Position numbers and translations under genes: made by a program. A stretch of 8,265 bases of DNA from Clostridium sp. CAG:448 (GTDB taxonomy: Bacteria > Bacillota > Clostridia > Oscillospirales > CAG-272): positions 1 through 8,265 of the forward strand of contig FR890538.1 in assembly GCA_000433415.1 (NCBI GenBank), in the 5' to 3' direction. How positions within the stretch are numbered: position 1 is the stretch's first letter; every line of letters starts with the position of its first letter. Below are positions 5,491-8,265 of this stretch, piece after piece. The notes under the pieces were generated by a model. The model did not search any database. It had not been told where the DNA came from and was given only the letters and a program-made list of their open reading frames with translations.

Positions 5491-5508
5491 TGAATGAATG
5501 TTCATTGC
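5491..5508. promoter_or_regulatory. TetR/FadR-like palindrome at the transcription start
   Basis: TGAATGAATGTTCATTGC sits immediately after the -10. It contains the exact inverted repeat AATGAA-tg-TTCATT (5493-5506), and GCAATG (5485-5490) complements CATTGC (5503-5508). The layout resembles TGAATGA-N4-TCATTCA operators known for TetR-type repressors such as FadR, matching the whole left half and five of seven bases on the right. The binder is unknown. Confidence 0.45.
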
Positions 5509-5864
5509 CAAACAGGCTAAGTGATGTATATACCAGAAACCATATCGGATGATGTGGGAGCATGGAAAGTAATAACATCCGAAGCATATCGCGCGCGAAA
5601 AAATTCTTTGAAAATGTCAACATGAGATACACCGTATATGCGAAACAGTTTGTGTCAAGAGCAGGGTCACGTCGCCGATTCTGGTATTGCCCACTCCGCG
5701 CTATCAGGGACGAGTATGATTTTAAAAAGTCGGATGGAAATCTTAAAACGGAGTGTGCTCCGTTTGCGGATAAATATAAAGGCATAAACCGCCGCAGCTC
5801 ATTTACGGCGTGAGCATCGGTATTTTGAAACCCGCCGTGGAACTATCTTAATCGGAGGAGAAAA
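5509..5864. other. Unassigned stretch upstream of the lipoprotein gene: leader or gene debris
   Basis: No recognisable intact gene is present. A frame from ATG 5562 to 5813 could encode 83 basic residues (opening MESNNIRSISRAKKFFENVN), but it lacks a clear ribosome site and matches no family I know. A second frame holds the stretch SPILVLPTPRYQGRV (about 5672-5716), protein-like but closed on both sides. The mixture suggests degraded coding DNA. A perfect 8-pair hairpin, AAACGGAG-tgtg-CTCCGTTT, lies at 5746-5765 without a proper T run. The stretch could serve as a long 5' leader for the lipoprotein gene. Confidence 0.5.
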
Positions 5865-6839
5865 ATGAAAAACTGCAGAAAATTTTTTGTGAGCATGCTT
5901 TTGGCACTTTGCACTGTCCTTGCCACCGGATGTTCCGGAACAGCGAATAGGAATACTGATTTGCCGGAAGCTCGGAACAACGGCACTGCAATCCAGTGGA
6001 AATACACCAATGAGACCGAATGGCACGATCTTGTGACATTGGCAGAGCTTATGGGTGCTATGGGAGAAAAGGGTGTGGACGGGATCAACGGAAAAGACGG
6101 GCTTGACGGAAAGGATGGCGTTGACGGCAAAACCATTGAGGTACAAAGAGCCGATTCCCACATACAATGGCGTTACGAGGGTGGAGAATGGCAGAACCTT
6201 GTTGCTCTCGCTGATATTTCGGGACCCGCCGGACAAAGCGGTGCGGACGGCATAAACGGGAAAACACCGGAATTTCGTGTGAACGAAAGTACTCTGCAAT
6301 GGCGTTATACCGATGACGAGGTTTGGCTGAATCTGTATGATCTTTCCGTTCTGAGGGGGCTTGACGGCAAGGATGGCATTGACGGGAAGGACGGACAGGA
6401 CGGAAAAGACGGAAGTTGCGCGGGATATTTTTATGCGTCCAACCACAGCGCTGTTTCGTTCGATGAACCTCTTGTATTATGGGAAAAAATCAATTCCGGT
6501 GAGCTTATTGACTGGAATCTGAATCAGCGAACCGTAACGCTAAAAAAGGGTCATACATACAGTATCACATTCAGCGGGTCGTTCGGTATTTATGCCGAAA
6601 CGAGCGGTTGGTACGCAGCGGGATTGCAGGATGGTTTTTCAAAAGAAAGCGACCTGAATACATATGTTCATATGTATACAAACGATGCCGAAAATTCAGA
6701 GGTGTGGGTCCCGTTTACGCTTGACTATATCTGCAAAGCAGAGGATGATATTGTGCTTAAATACAGTTTCAGAAAGATGACTCCCATCACAAATATCAAA
6801 GGTGCAAACTACAGTCTCACGATCATTGCACTGGATTGA
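5865..6839 (+). CDS. Lipoprotein with collagen-like Gly-X-Y blocks, Trp-rich repeats and a C-terminal beta domain
   Basis: The product is a 324-residue surface lipoprotein. A signal sequence (basic MKNCRKFF, hydrophobic VSMLLALCTVLA) ends in LATGC with Cys 23 as the lipid-attachment residue; Ala at -3 is a slightly unusual lipobox. Three units follow, each with a tryptophan module of about 22 residues (starts 43, 100, 144; pattern '[IL]QW[KR]Y....W..L..L..L.G') and a collagen-like block: Gly at every third position 64-88, 120-132 and 165-183. The X-Y pairs are mostly KD, LD, VD, ID and IN with almost no proline. Cys 185 directly follows the last block and might form an interchain disulfide. 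Residues ~188-324 have a beta-strand pattern (HTYSITFSGSF, DDIVLKYSFRKM, ANYSLTIIALD) like C1q/TNF or BclA-type trimerising heads, by resemblance only. GGAGGAG (5854-5860) supports the start. It is likely cotranscribed with the gene at 6897. Confidence 0.88.
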   Translation: MKNCRKFFVSMLLALCTVLATGCSGTANRNTDLPEARNNGTAIQWKYTNETEWHDLVTLAELMGAMGEKGVDGINGKDGLDGKDGVDGKTIEVQRADSHIQWRYEGGEWQNLVALADISGPAGQSGADGINGKTPEFRVNESTLQWRYTDDEVWLNLYDLSVLRGLDGKDGIDGKDGQDGKDGSCAGYFYASNHSAVSFDEPLVLWEKINSGELIDWNLNQRTVTLKKGHTYSITFSGSFGIYAETSGWYAAGLQDGFSKESDLNTYVHMYTNDAENSEVWVPFTLDYICKAEDDIVLKYSFRKMTPITNIKGANYSLTIIALD

Positions 6840-6896
6840 TGTAAAAAGCATAGTTGCATAACCAAATCGATATACACAGAACGGAGGTAACGAAAG

Positions 6897-8265
6897 ATGA
6901 GAAAACGAATACCCAGCATCCTGCTCGCAATTTGCATGGTGACATTAGCCATTATGCCCATGACAGTCCATGCCGAGTCCGGATCGTCAAATTCCGGCTC
7001 ATATGGCGCATTGCTTACGCCGGATACGACTCCCCCTGCCGGATGGGCAGAGGATGAAAGCAACCCATACGGTACAAAGAAGGGGCAACCCTTTGCCATC
7101 ACCCCGTGGTATGAGCCAATCATTTACAGCTACCGCAATGCAGAGGGGCAATCGGCACAGGATCACACCAAGGTGTATGACAAGCTGACACTAGGAAAGA
7201 ATATTATCGAGTCACCGAGCGGTACATACAGCATTTCCTCGGTCGATAATGTCGCTTTCGCTGTCGGAACGGCTTACGACCCGCTCGGCACGGGCAGAAA
7301 CGATCATGCTATCTTTGTCGGTCTTTGCGATATGGATAATTCCAAGAACACGGCGAAGATCTGCTACTGGGTACAAAACCTTGTAAACAACAAGCGCTCC
7401 GAGCTTCAGAAAATTGCCGACGCTCCGATGTGGGCGTGCAAGAAACCCGGTTACGGCGAGCTGGAATATCAGGAATTCCGCCACTATTTCAATGTCACGG
7501 CGGGCGACTATGATGGTGACGGAAAGATGACCGCCGTTATCACATACGCCGGCAATGATGATCTGTGGGGAATCGCCGGAACCGGCATTTCCGGTGAGCA
7601 GGGACTTTCAAGAAAATCGTTTGTTAAGTCCAAGGGTAGCGGCAATGCCTATTTCGACGGCTGGAACACGACTCTGTATGAGCGCGACCAGATTACGAAA
7701 TCGCTTGTCTCGGCGGATATTGACCGTGACGGCTGTGATGAGCTTATCGTGTACGCAGGCATTGCCGACCCGGATAAAATCGACGGCAGGGACAAGGAGA
7801 TTTCCGGTGATTCCTTCCGTAAGGCTGTTTCAAAGCTCTCGGTATACAAAGCCGAAAACGGGAACCTAAAAAGAGTGGATCAGAAGTCCCTGATGACCCT
7901 GAACCGCGAGGATGAAAAAGCGGACGGCAGCCGTTACTACGATCATATTCGCTACGGAAACCTCGCCGCGGGAGACATCGACGGCGACGGCTGGCAGGAA
8001 ATCATAGTTGCCGGATATTTCCGTGAGGTCAGGGAAGAAAAGCAGAAGGGCTTTATCTGGGACAAGAAAACCGACGACGAAAACATGGGCTTTGCCGTTT
8101 ATTACGGGCAGAGCAATTCCATAACGAATGTGCAGAAAACATCCATGAGCGGTTATACCGCAAACGGAACCAAGGATCTGGGGGTAAAGCCGAAGCCTGC
8201 CATGACAAGCGTTGCGATCAACGGCAGAGGTACGCCGGAACAGGTCTGGATTGCAGGAGGTCTGT
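6897..8265 (+). CDS. Secreted protein with FG-GAP/VCBS-type Ca-binding repeats, cut by window edge
   Basis: The first 456 codons are present. A classical signal peptide (MRKRIPSILLAICMVTLAIM) ends with the cleavage motif VHA before ESGSSNSG at residue ~26-27. The body contains FG-GAP-type loops with the D-x-D-x-D-G pattern: AGDYDGDGKMTAVITYAG (from ~202), SADIDRDGCDELIVYAG (from ~272) and AGDIDGDGWQEIIVAGY (from ~358). A weaker one, TGRNDHAIFVGLCDMDN, lies near 130. Such repeats form blades of an integrin-alpha-like beta-propeller that binds calcium outside the cell, and several blades are expected beyond the window. The spacing between loops is longer than in a plain propeller, with inserts such as WACKKPGYGELEYQEF. 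The start is set by ACGGAGGT (6881-6888). It lies 57 bases after the collagen-like lipoprotein with no terminator between, so the two probably form an envelope operon. Whether it binds or degrades something cannot be told. Confidence 0.88.
   Translation, partial: MRKRIPSILLAICMVTLAIMPMTVHAESGSSNSGSYGALLTPDTTPPAGWAEDESNPYGTKKGQPFAITPWYEPIIYSYRNAEGQSAQDHTKVYDKLTLGKNIIESPSGTYSISSVDNVAFAVGTAYDPLGTGRNDHAIFVGLCDMDNSKNTAKICYWVQNLVNNKRSELQKIADAPMWACKKPGYGELEYQEFRHYFNVTAGDYDGDGKMTAVITYAGNDDLWGIAGTGISGEQGLSRKSFVKSKGSGNAYFDGWNTTLYERDQITKSLVSADIDRDGCDELIVYAGIADPDKIDGRDKEISGDSFRKAVSKLSVYKAENGNLKRVDQKSLMTLNREDEKADGSRYYDHIRYGNLAAGDIDGDGWQEIIVAGYFREVREEKQKGFIWDKKTDDENMGFAVYYGQSNSITNVQKTSMSGYTANGTKDLGVKPKPAMTSVAINGRGTPEQVWIAGGL

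Noticed and set aside
6064..6410. Possible CRISPR or tandem DNA repeat array
   Set aside because: The repetition is at codon level (Gly-Lys-Asp, Gly-Leu-Asp) inside one open gene; there are no spacers of constant length.
5799..6446. Minus-strand 215-codon frame opposite the collagen-like gene
   Set aside because: Open only because the Gly-X-Y repeat lacks stops on the other strand; the plus frame has a signal peptide, repeats and a ribosome site.
6854..7188. Short plus-strand frames at the start of the FG-GAP gene
   Set aside because: The frame from 6897 has a signal peptide, ribosome site and continuous repeats to the window edge; the others are out-of-frame readings.

Overview
The window looks like chromosomal DNA from a low-to-mid GC Gram-positive anaerobe, most likely a gut Clostridia (Oscillospiraceae/Ruminococcaceae type). 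Supporting signs are strong AGGAGG-type ribosome sites, near-consensus sigma-A promoters, one- and two-component regulators of clostridial type, and secreted or lipid-anchored surface proteins with collagen-like and FG-GAP repeats. No phage, IS transposase, rRNA, tRNA or CRISPR array is visible.

Left part (1-2700): the 5' end of an NAD-dependent epimerase/dehydratase gene runs off the left edge on the minus strand. It is divergent from an intact TetR-family regulator, and the two promoters overlap. Just behind tetR, on the plus strand, lies the wreck of a hybrid sensor kinase (solute-binding sensor, HisKA/HATPase, receiver) with two frame breaks and an internal deletion that removes the phospho-accepting histidine. 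A 21-codon stub resembling the start of an Hpt (phosphotransfer) protein follows.

Middle (2650-3800): a perfect sigma-A promoter with a palindrome over its -35 drives a small intact two-helix membrane protein (81 aa). It is wedged between the Hpt stub and the headless 3' part of a metallo-beta-lactamase-fold gene (DHPS-like), which also has a frameshift near its end. Then comes a gene-free stretch with seven perfect inverted repeats in about 240 bases, one of them a good, possibly bidirectional, terminator.

Right part (3798-8265): an intact minus-strand XRE/HTH_3 regulator with a long helical C-terminal region, then a broken AraC/GyrI-like regulator (internal deletion, frameshift, CAG-to-TAG nonsense codon). 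Its terminator overlaps a promoter that carries a TetR/FadR-like palindrome but has no recognisable intact gene directly behind it. The window ends with two intact envelope genes that probably form an operon: a lipoprotein with three Trp-rich units alternating with short collagen-like Gly-X-Y blocks and a beta-rich C-terminal domain, and a secreted protein with FG-GAP/VCBS-type Ca-binding loops that runs off the right edge.

Overall this is a region of signalling-gene decay (hybrid kinase, Hpt, MBL hydrolase, AraC all broken) with intact small regulators and surface-protein genes in between. I see no convincing new defence or biosynthetic system. The most notable items are the hairpin cluster, the inserted small-membrane-protein cassette with its palindromic promoter, and the collagen-like lipoprotein/FG-GAP pair.
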